From positions 7,918,001-7,982,000 of the forward strand of contig NC_079373.1 in the NCBI RefSeq assembly GCF_021018895.1: a DNA stretch of 64,000 nt, written 5' to 3'. Made by a program: the position numbers and the translations under genes. The notes beneath the pieces were generated by a model that did no database searches, was not told where the DNA came from, and saw only the letters and a program-made list of their open reading frames with translations. Shown here one piece after another: positions 37,274 through 49,400 of this stretch (within the stretch, counting starts at the first letter, position 1; the number at the start of each line of letters is the position of its first letter). Source of the DNA: Seriola aureovittata (lineage: Eukaryota; Chordata; Actinopteri; Carangiformes; Carangidae).

Positions 37274-40200
37274 TGTGCGTGTGAGCAGCATTTTTCATAT
37301 GCAGTCACAATGTTGGATATCAGATGCATATCTGCGAGTGGAGTTGTTTAGCGAGCTTGTGTATGCATGCCTGCCCCTGCAACTGTTTGTGTGTATTAGC
37401 AACCGTCTGGCTGTGGCGTTCATGTCAGAGGAGCCATTGGCTCCTGAAAGTAGCTCTTTTCCGCCAGGCCAGACCGTTTAATCAGGTTCCCCACATCCGC
37501 CAGCTGTGTCCACACAGCAAACAACCACTCTGTCCCGCTGGAGAGCTGCAACATCCAGCTGGGGGGTGGAGGCGGGGGGTGGGGGTGGGGGAGGCCAGTT
37601 AGCATTGGGAGATTAGCCCAAGCTGCTGCTGCCCAGACGGAGAGAGGTTGCATTTGTGTGTTTGTTTGAGAGGCAAACAGAGATTGAGAGATTACAAGAG
37701 ACAGTGAGGTCGGCTGCTGAGAAAGGTATAAGGCAGAAAAGTCTAGTAGTGAGTGTGCCTGTGTGTGTGTATCTCCGCACAAAAATATAAATGTGTGCTC
37801 TGCTCAAGTAGTTTGTGTGTGTGTGTGCCTGTGGTTTTGTGCTCTCGCTGCTCAAGTGTCCAGCTGGCAGAGGGGAGATAGCAGGAGCCTTGAAAATGGT
37901 GACGGAGCGGTAAACAGACACACAAACAGCCTATCACTCCTAATGAGGAAAAGTGCTGCGCCTAAAAGGATGGTGTGTGTGTGTGTGTGTGTCTATGTGT
38001 GTGTGTCTGTGTGTGTGTTCTGGGGGGAGGGTTGGGGGTTTTACACTCGCACCTCCTGACTCGTGGTCATACATCACAACAGACAAACATACACAAGAGG
38101 GCAGACATACGTGGGCGCGCAGGAGAAACACAAGCACACATACAGGTGTGAGAAGTGAAACACACTCACTCACACACACACACATAGACACAATGTAACT
38201 GGAGAGCAAAGTCAGATTCACACTCTCCTTGGGTCATGGGCCAACTTTAAAGGTGTTAGCATATTCAGGCCAGAGCAGCTGGATCTCACTGAAATGGACC
38301 AGGCCCATCAATCCCCTGCCCGTGCCTGTTGCCCTGAATACAATGGCTGGGCTGGCTGCTTTGGTGAGCGTGGTTCTCCCAGTCAGTCAAATTGAAATAA
38401 ATGAACTGCCAACCCTGACGGCAGGGTAATTGTTCATATGGAAATTGGATTGCCGTCGTCACACCAGCCCCCCCATTGCAACTCATGAAACAATTTCACT
38501 GTAAGGATGCGAAAAGAGCGCATGCATGTCAAAAAAAAAAAAAAAAAGAAAAAAAGGGGAAAAAAAGGCGAGATGGGAGACATGCAGAGAAAGAAAGAGT
38601 TCTCCACACTCTCCCACTTCATGTTTCAACCGTAACAATGCCGCTTGTTCTGCCTATCCTTTTCCTCGATGGCAGCGGGAAAGTAAAGGACAGGGATCCA
38701 CCCCTCGTTTCCGGCTCCTTGTATGGCTCCTAACCCACGTTGTCATGTTGCCTTGTATACGCTTTATCAGGCCTTATTCAGCTACAATCCTCGCTGCGAG
38801 AGACACGGGAAGATTTGCTTTATAGCATTGACTCCTCGCTCACCTCTCCTTCCCCGCACTACGCCCAGCCCCGAGGCCTCTGGGGACATGCGAGTGATTT
38901 AATAGCGGTTCACTTTTATCAGTATGTAACACTGAAAGCGGCTTCAATGTGAAGACACCCCCCACATCCATGTCAGACCCTGGCATCTGTCAAAGCCAGC
39001 TCTCCGATAAAGAAAGTGCTGAATATGAATGATCCCAGTATGGGGTGATATCCTATTATGTTTTCGGGGTAGGGTGTCTGTTTCTGTTTTATTTATTATA
39101 CCAGTTTCCGTTCGGGATCTATTTTAATGAGTGAGAGGAACACTCATGCTGGTTTAGAACTTGCCAGGTCAGCAGTTGCACAAGTGTTTGTGTGTGTGTG
39201 ATCTAATCATTAGACACACATTCCACTCGCCTACCGTTTTCCCCCTGATCTCTCGCTCCCTCGTGCAGACTTCCTCCTGGCCGGTGTCGTCCTAGAAGAC
39301 CGGGGTGCGGGGACGTTGCGTGGCAAGAGGATTGGTCGAGAGGCATGCGGACTGCCATGCTGGGATCTAGTGGCCCCGTGTCAAAGAAACACAGCGTGGC
39401 AGTTCGAAGAGAAGAGTGTGGCTTTGCGGTCGGATTACCTTGTCAGCACTTCAAACTGCGCTGGTGCACGTATTGTTGTGTGCACATGTATCACTAAGCC
39501 TATGAACATGTGTGTGTTTGTGTGTACACCTGCCATTTTTCAATTAGCTTACATTTTCCTCTGCTGAGAGCCGCTCCTCCTGTCCAGACATGTCCTAAAT
39601 TGTGGAGGGAGGGTGAAAGAGATGGCGCTGTAGTTGTCAACAAAAGGAGTGTGTGCCTGTGTGTGATGAGTAGTGAGCTAACAAAGGGATCCACCTTCAT
39701 GTGCTACTATCAAGTCTGTGCATGTAGTACCTCAACAGTTTTTCCTTTAATGTTTATTCTCCCTCCAAGCAAAGAATCTAGAGGTGGAAATTACAACTCA
39801 CCGAATCCAATCATGACTATACATTTTGTTCACTTCTCTTCAAAGCTCAATGATCACTTCATCGTCAATAATTCCACTATGTTCTGCACGGATTCTGACA
39901 TCTTCGCTTCAGTAGTAGGTTCGGTCTGTTGCATCTTAAAGCTGTTGTGTTCAATTCAACAGATCGCAACACAAGACCTGCACAAGCACAGTCTGAGATT
40001 TCATTCTGATGCATGTATAGTAATACAACATGTCAGAATAGAACAATGAGAATAGAGCATTGGGGATAGAAACAACATAGTCCTGGACTTATTTCCAATC
40101 TCTGTCCCTGGTGTTTACACAGGCCACAAATCTTTATTAAGACAGAGACAAGCTTTCAGTTGGACCGTATGCAATAACATCTTAATATTTCTTATTCTAA

Positions 40201-43200
40201 ACCTCTCTGACTTTTTTGGCAAACTGCAACAGCGGGGCCAGCCCTATAAGCACAAATGTCCCTGACTGACTGAGTGATCGTATTTGCACCATTGCTCGAC
40301 CAAATGGAGTTTCCCCATTGGCAATTGCTCTTTCAAAATGATTTGGTGCAAACAGGTTTGCATTTGTCTCTACATTAGGAGACTTTTTTTTTCCAAACAA
40401 GACTAGGTATAAACGTCTGTGGCTTCTAACTTTCTCTCTGAGGGATCCTTTTACAAGTAAATATAGCCAAAATCCCAGCAGAGTCTTTGTCTTTACATCA
40501 TACTTCTTTACAAAACATGTAAATGAAAACACATTTATTTGGCCATTTGGCTGTATTAAAATACAGTATATGTAGCACAGAGAATAGGAGAGAAGCAAAC
40601 AGATGCAGGGCTGAAAGCAGCTGACTCTAGGCAGAATGCAAATACGACGCCATGATGTCTGTTGTTTACAGTTTTCAACTACTTCCTCAATTGCGCACAT
40701 TGACCATAAGCAGTCCAGCCATATACTAGGGTTAAATCGCTCATTTTAGCCCCTGTCCCCTGTTTGTAAGGAGCCGCGTTGAAAAGGAAAAACAATCTGT
40801 ACATGACTCATAAGACATTTCTCATACATACAAATCTGTTAGTGTGAGTGGGTCTTGTGTGAGGCACAGTGTCTGACATTAAGATGTTAAAAACATGAGA
40901 ACAAAGAAGTAGAAAGCTGCAGCAAAAGGAACAAATAATCTCATTTTACCAATTACTGTAGGTCTAAAGCTACTCGCTATATTTGAAACGGAGTTCTCAC
41001 GTCATTATCATTTCTGTTGCTTTTTCGCTGTCTTTTAATAAACTTTTGAAAAGGAAGTAACATATTGTTCATCACGGCTGAGCTAACAATGACGCTCTGA
41101 TTCCTCTGTGAGGGGAGCTCTGCTGCCACAAGCTCCTAATTCAGTCAGTGACGGTGTGAATTCAGGTTAGACACTTCAGTTTAAAGATTCATCGTTAAAC
41201 AAAATATTAGCTTGTTATAGTAACTATGAAGTGAAATGTGAGAAGAGCAATTAGTAGTGATTTCTAATTCAATCCAACCATTCAGTCGTTCATACAGTCG
41301 AGCAGTTTTTTTAATTCAACAATTGTGCCTTTCACCGATTCACATTTTTCAGATGTGCCAGCTTCATTAGCACATGATGCGTTTCATTATTATTTATCCC
41401 AGGCCATTGGAGGCTTCATTAGCTGCAAGCTGATGCAGCACACAGCCTCTAAATTTAGCATCTTTTTATTTATTCAGAATAGCCACGTGCCGGATGGTAT
41501 GCCCATTTGCCATGTTCTCTCACAGCAGCTTAGAGGCATGTTGGGAAAAGAGAGGTGGGCTGGTCTGGGGAGAAATGGGCCTCATTCCACCTGTGTCACC
41601 CCCGCCAGACGTCTACCTCTCTTAAGCTCTTTGAAGCCTCTTTAATTCCAGCGTTCAGGATTAAACCCATGAAAAAAGGATGAAAAGTGATAGAGCGACA
41701 GAAGGAGACGTCCTAGGAGAGAACCGGCTCCTTTGAAATATGTTAAGAATTTAGTTTGCACTGACCCACAATGCAGCATCTGAGGGAAATTTGTGTGACA
41801 CCTTTTTTTTTTTTTTCTCTGAGCAGGGGCTTGCTATAGGATTTGCATGAATAGGAAAAGGACTCTTTGAAGTCATGGATGTAAGTGGAACTGGAGTTTT
41901 CTGAAACCTAAATGAGCGCCCCGAGACAATTGTCCTTGCATTGTAAATTGCAGTCTGAGAAAGTTGCTTTGTCACAGCACGTTTGATTAGGAGTCAGAGG
42001 AATCAAGTGATTTTTCTGTCACAGAAACCATTGACATAATCCACCTTTTGTGAAGTCTCTCTGTGTGGTCTGTATCACAGCAGAGGGAATTGATAGAAAT
42101 GTGGATATTACAGTGTTTAGTGGATGGCACACAATGGAAATACATTCAGTGAGGGAGTCATGCTTCAATTACTGTCAATATTTACAATCACACTCAATAT
42201 TTAGACAGCACGGTTTTTCCTTGTGTGCAAAACCAAAAAATAATTCAGCAGCATTAAACAAACAGCTGCTGTTTAATTTCCAATGTTGTGTAGATGCACA
42301 GACTTACTCTAGTTTTAATTGGTATCTACAGGATCCGCTGGTGAAGTTACAAAACACTGGATGTTCCTATCAGGTGTTTCCACAAACAGAAAGAATGCAC
42401 ATCAAAGGTCATGACTGCCTGAACCTGTTTAACCATCAACAGACTGACAAAAAAGCAGCTTGTAGTGAGCAAACGCAGCCCAGCTGTTGAAGTATACTGA
42501 CATCAGGTGGGCTTTAAAATGTGACAAAATGCCTACACGTTGAGAAGTAGTGGTAATAAAATCTGCATTTATATACTGTAGCACTTCATTAAATCACCGA
42601 AAATGAGATAAACAGACAGAGGTAGAAAATTTGAGGAGAGAAACAAAACTGGTTTAATTAATGAAGGAAGGAAGAAGGATAGACACAGGTCATTGCTACT
42701 GACACCCAAAAGTTCACATGCACAGTGCACTCTGGAAATGTCAAATAATGATCGTAAAAATGACACGTGTCTGTTATCACAAGCAGTGCATTCATGCGAT
42801 CAGTTTATTGAGGCTTAAATTGATTTTTTTTGGAGGGGGGGGTTTGTCATTCAGTACAAAGTCATCTGTATTCCAGCTCTGACGTCCTTCAAATTGTTGC
42901 CAAAAGCCAGTGAGGAGTGAGGCTTTATGAAGCTCACTTTTACAGAGAAAACTTTTATTATTTCATTTATTTCTGTGATCATTTTTAAAGCCGGTTTTCA
43001 GTGTCTGTCTGTGAACATTTTGAAATTTGCCACCACTCTCTGTCTCTGCAGCTTGACTGTGTTTAGCTTATGTTGTCAACATTTCGAGGCAGCAAAAGCC
43101 GTTTTGCAGCTTGTGCAGTTTTTGTGACGCTCGCTTGAAGAGTCAAACATAAAAGTGAGTTATTGTGGCGCCTCTTAAAGCTGACACATGCTTGTAATTG

Positions 43201-44404
43201 TCAGTTCAACTTTGCCAGTGGAAATGTTTTTGTAATTGAAGTTTTGTTACTTTGGAGCTGAAATTATTTTTCATATGATGTTCCTTTTATTTTGTCCACC
43301 AGTTAAGTGTCCACGGAAACCCCTCAAGGTTTTTTTTTTATTTTTTTTTTAGTCTGTTCCTCTTAGTTAAGTCTTGACAAAAGGCTGAGTGCCCCTCCAT
43401 CTTAATTAAAGCTGTAGGAAACCAACCACACACAATTCTGTCCTGAGTAAGCACAGACCGGGATTTTATTGCACCATTTCAATTTTAATGGAAATATTTA
43501 AGGCTATGGATTGAAAAGGGCACAATACATTTACGCAGTGAAATGGGTGAGGAGGGGGAGAAGGACTGAGGTAGTAAAAGGGGGGGGGGGTGGACATAAA
43601 ATCATCAAACTGAGTAGTGGGCACTTGGGGGTTGCCAGTGAAATTAACACAGTCCCCCCCAGGGCAAATGTCTAATCAGTGCCCCCCACACACACTTAGT
43701 CCAGCGAGGGAAGGCAGGTTAACATCATAAAACATAGTTTTGGCAAACGACTCCCCGTTAGTTTCATCAGGGGTTTTCAATTTGACAAATATGCCTGTGG
43801 ACTTGACTTGCAAGGTGAAACGAGAGGGAGGATGCTATTGAGAGTGTGTGAGCGTGAAACCGCATCCAGAACGTAGATGCACATTTGCTGTGTGGGCAAT
43901 AGCTGTTTCGAAGCCACCTGCAGTTCCATATTTACCACTGCCTGGGCAAACAGCAGCGAGCGAAGGCTCCACAGACACCTGCTGTTGGCCGGGACACGAT
44001 GCTGTCTGTATTTTACAGGGATATTGTGTGATCATGTTTCCGGAGACAAAACGGTGTACTTCCTGAGCACATTGTGCTAGGAGGTGTTGTTGAAGCAAAG
44101 TGCAAATGAAGTTGGAACAGATCCAGGCTTTTTAAATAGGCTTTTACTGTGTTATTCTTTGAAATCTCGCTCTTGGCCTTAATCTTTCTTTACCCCCACT
44201 CAGAACAGTTTTATTTTTCACCAGTGATCATTTCTGATATTAAGTCAATTAAGTCCAAAATAACACACCCTTTATAGAACTGGAGCAGAGAGCTGAGTCA
44301 TACACAAACAACTGCACTGTGCACTGTTAGCTCAAGGCAGTTTTTAAAATAGTTTTACCCTAATACCCTAAATCTATATCTTGATATGCTTCATAAATAG
44401 TACT
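37274..44404. other. non-coding region, no gene recognised
   Basis: It contains G-rich tracts (37560-37592 and 38021-38038), short TG runs (37974-37991), an A run (38529-38545), and T or G runs (41803-41817 and 43580-43590). The remainder is unique DNA. No domain-bearing frame is found on either strand. Confidence 0.55.
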
Positions 44405-44720
44405 CTTGAGGGGGCAGTTAACCCAAATGACAAAGAAGAAACATTTTTTCTCCATTTACTCCTGTTGATTTGTAGCCATGCTGATAAATGGGATTTATAT
44501 TTGAAACGATGCCATTTATTCTGTGGAATCTACAGACGTCGCCATGAACAAAGAAAACGTGTCTGTTAGTTATTCAGATCGACTGAAATGCTTTTTCTGG
44601 AGGGAGAAGTTGATTTTGCATTTTTACACACTGCAAACAAAATTGAATTTACCTCAGAAGGACTGGAGTGGCTGGAGAAATTTCTGACAGATATCTCAAA
44701 ACCTTGCCTGATCAAATCAA
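44405..44720 (+). repeat. possible GGTTCAC-head type repeat, strongly diverged
   Basis: GGGGGCAGTTAACCCAAATG followed by an ACATTTTTTCTCC stretch and, later, GACAGATATCTCAAAACC resembles the head and body of the repeat at 5612-6020. The match is weak. Confidence 0.35.
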
Positions 44721-44800
44721 AATTATCTGCATGGCTACATGCTACAAGAGGCAGCTAAGAAAAGATGTTTAGTTTTAAATTCAGTGAAGCAGCCCCTTGA

Positions 44801-45121
44801 AAGGAATAGTTGGGAAATATGTTTTTTTCACTTTCACACATGAGAATTTGAAGAGAAGATCCATATCACTCTCATATCTGCACGGTTATATATAAAAAGA
44901 CCAAAATCCACCTGCTAACACCTAAATCTCACTAATGCATGTTGTATCTTTGTTTAATCTGTACAAAAATCAAAGCGAGAAAGAGCTAAGCTAAGCTATC
45001 CCTCTCCTGAGTCCAGCTTCATATTTAGCGTGCAGACATGAGGGTGGCATTGATCTTCTAATCTAACTCTCAGCGAGAACTGGAATAAGTGCATTTCCCA
45101 AAATCAAACTGTTGCTTTAAA
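44801..45121 (+). mobile_element. MITE-like element with terminal inverted repeats (AAAGGAATAGTT type)
   Basis: The left end is AAAGGAATAGTTGGGAAAT and the right end is CATTTCCCAAAATC...GCTTTAA, an inverted match. The interior has CCATATCACTCTCATATCTG, AAAATCCACCTGCTAACACC, TGTTTAATCTGTACAAAAAT, GAGCTAAGCTAAGCTA and CAGCTTCATATTTAGC, a frequent teleost repeat by pattern. It lies about 210 nt upstream of the first coding exon. Confidence 0.8.
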
Positions 45122-45333
45122 GCTTGTGATTGTATCAATAACATGAATGCAGACTTCATACACAATGACCATTATAGTAGATACATGTGTTTGTGTTCGT
45201 TTGTAGGGGTGGATGTTAATCGCACACCAACCCTTCTGTTGAAGTCTTGTGTTGTCTATAGTTTATGTATATTTCAATTTGCATTTAACTTCACTGACAA
45301 TAAAACATCTCTCCCTTTCTTTTCTCTACAGAG
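45122..45333 (+). promoter_or_regulatory. splice acceptor region before the first coding exon
   Basis: A pyrimidine-rich stretch (about 45309-45329) ends in CTACAG at 45331, and the start ATG follows at 45334. The preceding exon must therefore be non-coding. Base -3 of the start context would be contributed by that upstream exon, while +4 is G. The rest of this stretch shows nothing I recognise. Confidence 0.8.
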
Positions 45334-46461
45334 ATGGCAAGCTGGGTCTCCCTCCTCCTCTTCCTCTTCTGCCAGTCGATCATACGAGCCCAGGAGGAGA
45401 GCAGCAACATCCCCATCCTGGAGTTCACCACGGAGACCCCCATCAACAATGTGGTCCAGGACCCACAGACTGGTCGCATTTACCTGGGAGCGGTCAACAC
45501 CATCTTCCAGCTGGGGCCGTCGCTCCGCCTGGAAGCTCGTGCCGAGACGGGCCCCAAAGAGGACGCCCGGACCTGTACTCCTCCTGCTTCGGCCTGCCAG
45601 GACACGAAGCTCATGCCCAATCTCAACAAGCTTCTCCTGGTCCACCCGTCCAACGGTTCACTTATAGTCTGCGGCAGCCGCTACCGAGGCATCTGCTCGC
45701 TCCTGAACCTGACCAACGTGGAACAGCAGATGTATTACAGTGACAGCAAAGGAGAGAGGACTTACGTGGCTAGCATAGAGGATAACGTCAACGTTGTGGG
45801 CGTCATGTCCACCTACGCAAAAGATGGGCAGAACTTCAATGTGTTTCTTGTTGGGAAGGGCTATGGAAGCCTGGACAGTACAAAACTCATCAGCACACGA
45901 ATCCTTCAGGACCTCCGGGACTGGGTTGTGTTTGAGAGCATCATCGAGGCATCTACGGTACAGACGACACCATTTGTTCCCAAGTACCTGCACGACTTCC
46001 GCCATGCCTTCAAAGAGAATGGGTTTGTTTATTTCCTGTTTTCGCGGACACTCGATGGTACGGATAATAAAAACTTTACCTTTGTGTCTCGTCTTTGCGA
46101 AGACGACCATCACTACTATTCCCACACAGAGCTCCAGTTAAACTGTGGTCTAAATAACCGATACAACAAAGTGCAAGCCGCTTATGTGGCTTCTCCAGGA
46201 AAAGATTTGGAGCGGGTCATGGCTGAACCAGGTATGTATGGGCATGCTGACTCCCCGACCAAAGTTCTGTTCATGGTGGCGAGTCCAGATGACAACGAAA
46301 ATGAGTCTGCCCTCTGCATGTACCCGCTCAAGTCCATCAACGAGCGGCTGGTGGATATCATCAGCGCCTGCTACAGTGATTCAGGGAGGATTTCCGGGTT
46401 TCCCGCTGTGGACATCCCCTACTCATCTAAAACTGAGGAATTCTGCACGTCAAAAATTGCA
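45334..46461 (+). CDS. plxnb2: plexin coding exon 1: start codon, signal peptide, most of the Sema domain
   Basis: This exon encodes residues 1-376 in phase 0. The hydrophobic leader covers residues 4-17 with a likely cleavage after Ala19. Sema hallmarks are IYLGAVN (49-55), cysteine pair C81/C88, VCGS..RGIC (112-121), VSRLC with DHHYYSH (251-263) and ALCMYPL (326-332). N-glycosylation sequons sit at N107, N125, N247 and N323. The ATG is chosen because it opens the leader and follows the acceptor at 45330-45331. The donor is A|GTAAGT at 46462. One large exon holding most of Sema is typical of vertebrate plexins. Confidence 0.97.
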
Positions 46462-49400
46462 GTAAGTGCTTCTTTTGTGTCAGCTGATGGAAGTTTTGAA
46501 GAAAAAAAAATCTGTTTGAAATAAATGGGAGCACGTTAAGAAGAATTCCCTTTGCTACCATCAATAATGCACAGATGTGACTGTTTACTTTAATGTCTCA
46601 GTGTTTACTCTGTTCTGCAGATCCTTTGCATTGTCCTGTCTAAATCTGTCTCTGCCTCATACATTTTCTATCTCTCCATATCTCTTTTCCCAATTCCCTC
46701 AACTCATCCAGAATAACATTATATTGAAGTGGTAGGAAGATGGAGGCCCATGGGCTAAATATGGGCCTGTAGGAAAAATATTTAGCCCTGTAATGGAGGC
46801 TCAAGTCCAAATCTTTTATACATTTTTCACAAATCTACTGTAGATGACACTTTAAATACAAGGCCCATGTAAATAAATAATATAGTACTTCAAATTGTTG
46901 TATAAATACATTTTATTCTAATATAAATGAAATGAAATTACAGAATGAAACTAATTACCGAAAGCTAATAATAGGCTTCATTTACATGTAGCTTATTTAG
47001 CAGAGTATCTACAACATTCCTAATGGATTTGATTCCCACATATTCCCTCTCTTACCGCTTTCAAGTAAAGGACACACAATGCGCAATCAATATTTTGTTC
47101 CTCATTTTCTCTTTGCAGAAGGATACGTTGGAAAACTTCAAGTGTGGTGCGGACTTTCTGCCTTCCCCTCTGGCCAGTAAGCCGAAGTACGCCTTAAACG
47201 GAAATGCAGTGTTGACCATGTCGGGCCTTCTGACCTCTGTGGCTATCGCTGTGGAGAATGATCACACCATCGCCTTCTTGGGGAACAACCAGGGAGAGGT
47301 CTTCAAGGTAGAGTTGTCATGTGACCTGTTGATCATCTTTTGCTTTAAGCTTTTACCCAAAGGAAGGAGAATTGGGGGGGGAATAACCTCATATCAGACG
47401 GTGCTACTTCTTTTTTTCTGTCCAGGTACATCTGACCGCGGACCCATATGTGTACAGCAAGATTCCTGGCGCCACCACTGGGGAGAAGGTCAACAAGAAC
47501 ATTTTCTTTGACCTCAGTAACAGCCACCTGTACATTACCACTGAGAAAAAGGTGTGTATGCCGGGGTCCTGGTTCACGCACAGTACTCTGTGTAGGTCAC
47601 CAGTTCGCAACAGAACTTGGAGCCTAAAAAAAAAAAGATGCTTTTGGTTTGCAGTTAACACACGCAAAGTGTGAGTTAAAGAGAAACTAGTATACCGCCC
47701 TTGGAGAGCTGCATGGAAGCGTATCTCTTCATCAGATACTAGTTGACATAGATAACTGAAAAACTCAACCGAAATGGATCCTGTGTAGACTTGCTTCTTC
47801 ATTAGGTCCCCTCTGCTATCTCAATGACGCAGGAAAAGTGTGTTCGTCACACACACACTGTCTAACTAGTTCTTACCACAAAGGAATATGATATACAGTA
47901 TTTCCGTCTGTCTGACAGTTGAACTAGATGACTCAAGTTTTTGTAGATGCCCTTGCCACACACAATATGACAAAAACATAAATATTTCATGCTGTAAATA
48001 AACTATTTATGGTGCAGGGTACAATCAGTGGAGGAAGAGCTACTCGATATTTTAGTTTAAGTAAAAGCAGATACACCAAAATGTAAAAATACTCCATGAC
48101 AAATAAAGGTCTGCACTGAAAATTATTATATAAGTATTATCAGCAAAAGTTCTTAGGTATCAAAGGTATGAGTCCTCATAATGGAGAACTGCCCCTTTCA
48201 GAATGTTACATCATTAAATACATTACATAACTTGAACTATTTTAAGATGATTGTACCATACGGAGCCTGGTAATAAGACTGAATTGCAATTTCATATCAC
48301 TTCATTCAGTCTATTTGAATCACTGAATAATGGGCTGATGTGGGCAGTGATTCAGAGGTCTGGAACGAGGCTAGATCACCATCATATAAGTAGGTTTGGA
48401 TGACGGATCACCCGGTCTTGGAAATTCTTGGTCTTGGGGGGGGGGGTGGTTCTGAAGTGATTCAACTCTCCGACAAGCAGTTCTGAAGTTACTTTCCACC
48501 CCTGGGTACAGTAAACATTTAGCATGTAGATGGAGGGAATTGTTTTAGTGATTAAACACGGGGAGCAGACATGAGGGACCCTGTGCTGCGACAGAACTTG
48601 TTTTATTCTCATTCTGCACACCGGCAACAAACCAAGGAACATTTCCATTTAAAAAGCTTTGTATTCTGTGCTGTGTCTTCTCTAAGGTGCACTGTTAGAT
48701 CATATTTCATGTCGTAATGCTCCAGATTACCAAGGTGCCAGTGCAGACGTGCCTCCAAAAGAAAGACTGCCAATCATGCGTGGAACTGAGGGACCCTTAC
48801 TGTGGCTGGTGTGTCCTGGAGGGCAGGTGAGGGCCGAGCATACACACTCATGCATGCACTTATAAATGCACGCACACAGCGACAGACTAACACAAACACC
48901 CACACTTGCAATTCCATCTGTAAAACACAGCAGGGTATTTGTTCAGTGTTTTATTGCAGACACTTTTAGTACCCCCTGGTGTTTATATTCCATCTCCTGT
49001 TGTCCGTGCAGCCGTAAGGAATTAAAGCTGTTTGTCAGCCTCATGCAGCGAAGGCAGTCTATGCAATTTACTCTCATCAGCCTATATTTATCAGGGTCTG
49101 GAGGGTAGAGGGAGCGTTATGTGTCATGTATTTTACTGAGATGTGATCATGAACAGGGAAAAAAGCAGAAAAACAGTTGTGTCCCTACGGGAGCTGTTGA
49201 TACTCTGTACTTTACCTAGCATTACATTTTTAGCAATTATTTGATCAGCCGATTAGTAAACTGACAGAAAATTAATCAATTCAGTGATTATTTAACTTTT
49301 AAGCAAAACATTTGGTGGTTGCAGCTTCTCAAATGTGATATTTCTGCTGTTTTTCTTTGTCTGACTTGACAGTGATCTGAATATATCTGGGTTTTGTAGC

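Noticed and set aside
39269..39480. Possible 5' exon after CTCGTGCAG at 39268
   Set aside because: The acceptor is plausible but no convincing donor follows and nothing links it to the gene.
45249..45743. Alternative frames overlapping exon 1
   Set aside because: Shadows of the plexin frame; only the 45334 frame gives signal peptide and Sema motifs.
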